A DNA stretch of 64,000 nucleotides. Origin: Penelope pileata. Its lineage: Eukaryota > Chordata > Aves > Galliformes > Cracidae. Positions 61,801 through 64,000 of the stretch are shown in pieces. The notes beneath the pieces were generated by a model. That model searched no databases and was not told the DNA's origin. It was given only the letters and a program-made list of their open reading frames with translations. The stretch's first letter is position 1. The number at the start of each line of letters is the position of its first letter. The position numbers were made by a program, and so were the translations under genes. The stretch is from NCBI GenBank assembly GCA_013396635.1, contig WBMW01003829.1, positions 774,212-838,211 of the forward strand, given 5' to 3'.

Positions 61801-64000
61801 TCAATTTTTTACTCTTTCTCACTTACTGTAAATCCAGGTTAACATCTCTGAAGTGAGGAGAGTTGTGAAGGATGTAAGTTAATGCAGAATTCCAGTTCTC
61901 TCTTAATTGCAGTGCATCATCTGGCATTTGTGCTGAGGGATTTTCGAAGTTTTCAAGGTAGTTTTTGAGGTGGTAAACATCCTTTGGCTCCCTGCACATT
62001 CATATAGTGTTGTTTAATTATTTCTGCCGTGGGAAAGAGTAATCATTGGATATCAAGGATGCAGCTGTATTTTTAACTGAAGAGCTGTTCACTGAGTGTT
62101 GCCTGCTTTTGTCAAGAACAATAACTATTGCCCCATTTGTTTTCCTCTGAATCAAAAGAAAAGCTAATAGGAAAGGAGAAATGTGAAGGACCAAGTTGGG
62201 CATGATTGCTGGCACTAAACAGTTGTCTTATCTACTGCGCCGTATCTGTATAGGCAGACATGTATTTATGAGCGAATTTTGGTTCACTGCTGTAACATAT
62301 GCACACAGTTGTTTACTGTGCCCACGTGTCTGCAGCTGGATTTTTCTTCTTGAGATACAGTCCATTTTCTTTTGGAACCATTCTCCATCACCCATATCTC
62401 AATATTCTCATGTTGTTTGCCTGCTCGCAAGTACGTAGTATTCAGGCTTTCCATTGGGACTGTTCTCCAAGCTGACGTGTTATGTACTTCTTAGTCAGTT
62501 TTCAAATCGATCTATCCACAATGTTTAATATCTCTCTTGTTGATTACTACTCAGTACCATAGAATACAAAACAAACTGCTGAAAATAATGCTTATGGCGT
62601 CCCTGCTGAATTCCTTCTCTCTGCAGCAGCTCACCAAAGACGTTAAGTTTGGGATGTTCTTTTCCCAGCAATGACTGAACACATTTCCTGTACTTTCACA
62701 GGTAGCAAAGTTAATTTGTTATGGACCCAAATCCAAATTCAGCATTTTTTCCTTTTTTCTCTGTCGTTTCTTCATACACGGAGCCAGAAAACATATTTGT
62801 AGTTTTACCAGAAGTCATATTGTTTTCTAAAATAGAAATCTGTTTCTACTCTTTGTCTATTACACATTTATATAAGAAGTTAAAATCTACTTTGAAAGAT
62901 CACCCTCTCTGGAGAAAATGAAGCTGACCAACTTTTAAAAAAAGTCTTAAATCGTTTCTGTTTTGAGCACATTACTACATATGCTTTACCATCTTAAGCA
63001 GTGGCCTCCCCTGTATGAATTGCTTAGCTATGTTGCTTTTCAGCTGATATTGTGGTAGTAATCAGGATTTCAGAGTCCAGGCATTGCTGAGGTAATGAAT
63101 GCTCCTTTCCCTTTGTGCTATCTGGCTCAAATGCCTGCGGTGCTGGACGGTGACTGTGAGCTGGGAAAGCCCTACTGAGATCTGCAGGAAATAGACTCAT
63201 TCATGCTGGCTAATTATGTACCAGTTTTCAAAATTTCAAGGGTCTGTAAATATATCTTCGCTTCTGAATTATGTTACTGGTAGGTAGTAAATGAAGTGAA
63301 GGTTTTGTGACAACAGAGAGTGCATTAGAACCTGCCTTTGGCAGTCAGTAGTGAAATGGGTGTGCCAGTATGAGTCCCTTGTTGTAAGATCATTGTCTGA
63401 TTTGAAGAGGCTGAGCAGCTGATACTGTCCAGGAAGGAAAAATGGATGATTGGAGCTCACGCAGGAGCAGTTTATGCTTTTATTCCTGCAAGTCTCAATG
63501 CCATTCGCTGTGATTTTGCTAGGGCTGAATCTGTTGCTGCATCATTGATTTTGTTTGCTATACTGCTAATGAGTTTCCTAGAATTAAGTATTTAAAGGTA
63601 ATGGGAATAGTGGGTGTTCGCAGCAATTAAAATCAGGTAAATTGAAACCTTTACTGATATGCATCCCATATGACTTTGTAATTGAAAAAAAATAGTAACT
63701 ATTATAACATAGAGCTTTCTCATGACAATAACAAAATATGTCTCACAGGCAGATAAGGTGGAACAAAATAATGCTATTGTGGCCAAGCAGGATCTGTCAT
63801 TTTTTTTATATCTGTGTAACTGAAATGTTGCAATACAAAGCAGCTGGTTAGTCAGATATGTTCACTTATAGCTTCCTGTGTTTCATCGGTTATTTTTATA
63901 CCTGTTGGATAGTTGGTGCATTCTGCACTACAGACTGTCTGGATATGCTTACTTCCACCAGCTAAAAAAATACATTAAAAGGAAAGCTCCAGACCTTACA
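58889..64000. other. Unique sequence, nothing recognised beyond the microsatellite
   Basis: The first 40 bases carry a small TGGAA repeat where the transposase homology stops. No second terminal inverted repeat of the hAT family is found here. The frame 59544-59972 (+, 142 codons) includes the TG/TA repeat and is not a gene. Confidence 0.6.
59653..59704. repeat. Composite (TG)n-(TA)n microsatellite
   Basis: An interrupted TG run (59653-59680) passes directly into an alternating TA run (59680-59704). Adjacent purine-pyrimidine alternation of both kinds is prone to length change and to non-B DNA. Confidence 0.95.

Overview
The window reads as nuclear DNA of a bird (best guess: a neognath such as a galliform). 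The strongest evidence is a set of CR1 LINE fragments. Several carry the sauropsid CR1 3' end, with short tails built from an ATTCTATG-like 8-mer (on the minus strand, CATAGAATCATAGAATC). Interspersed repeats are otherwise sparse, as in avian genomes. A 312-base run of N at 16366-16677 and a lone N at 32585 show that this is a draft assembly scaffold. Nothing bacterial, viral or organellar was seen.

No functional protein-coding gene, tRNA, rRNA or known small RNA could be supported in 64 kb. The longest open frames (173 codons at 3876-4397 +, 166 at 13884-14384 +, 166 at 39424-39924 +) have no recognisable domain and are about the size expected by chance. The window is therefore intergenic DNA or the inside of a large intron. 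Small exons or unannotated noncoding RNAs cannot be excluded by eye.

Layout. 1-11259: unique sequence with a CpG-dense patch around 9582-9704. 11260-11434: CR1, minus. 11435-16308: unique. 16309-16365: CR1, minus, running into the N gap. 16678-23159: unique. 23160-23393: internal CR1 reverse-transcriptase fragment, plus. 23394-32070: unique. 32071-32584: two CR1 3' ends facing each other. 32586-42695: unique, with a GC-rich islet at 33681-33800 and an 11-bp perfect hairpin at 38839-38865. 42696-42893: a short non-autonomous hAT element, followed after 37 bases by a CR1 fragment (42931-43197, minus). 45196-45805: the longest CR1 fragment, plus. 45806-57663: unique. 57664-58888: a decayed hAT (Charlie-type) transposase on the minus strand with its terminal inverted repeat. 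58889-64000: unique, with a TG/TA composite microsatellite.

The most informative content is the pair of related hAT elements. The copy at 57664-58888 keeps the C-terminal half of a transposase of the type fused into vertebrate GTF2IRD2, with three frameshifts and three in-frame stops. The 198-bp copy at 42696-42893 has the same roughly 170-bp 3' terminal sequence, including the bases around the transposase stop codon. In it the coding region is gone and the 5' terminal repeat is joined directly to the 3' end. Together they look like a decayed autonomous element and its internal-deletion derivative. No undescribed functional system was found.
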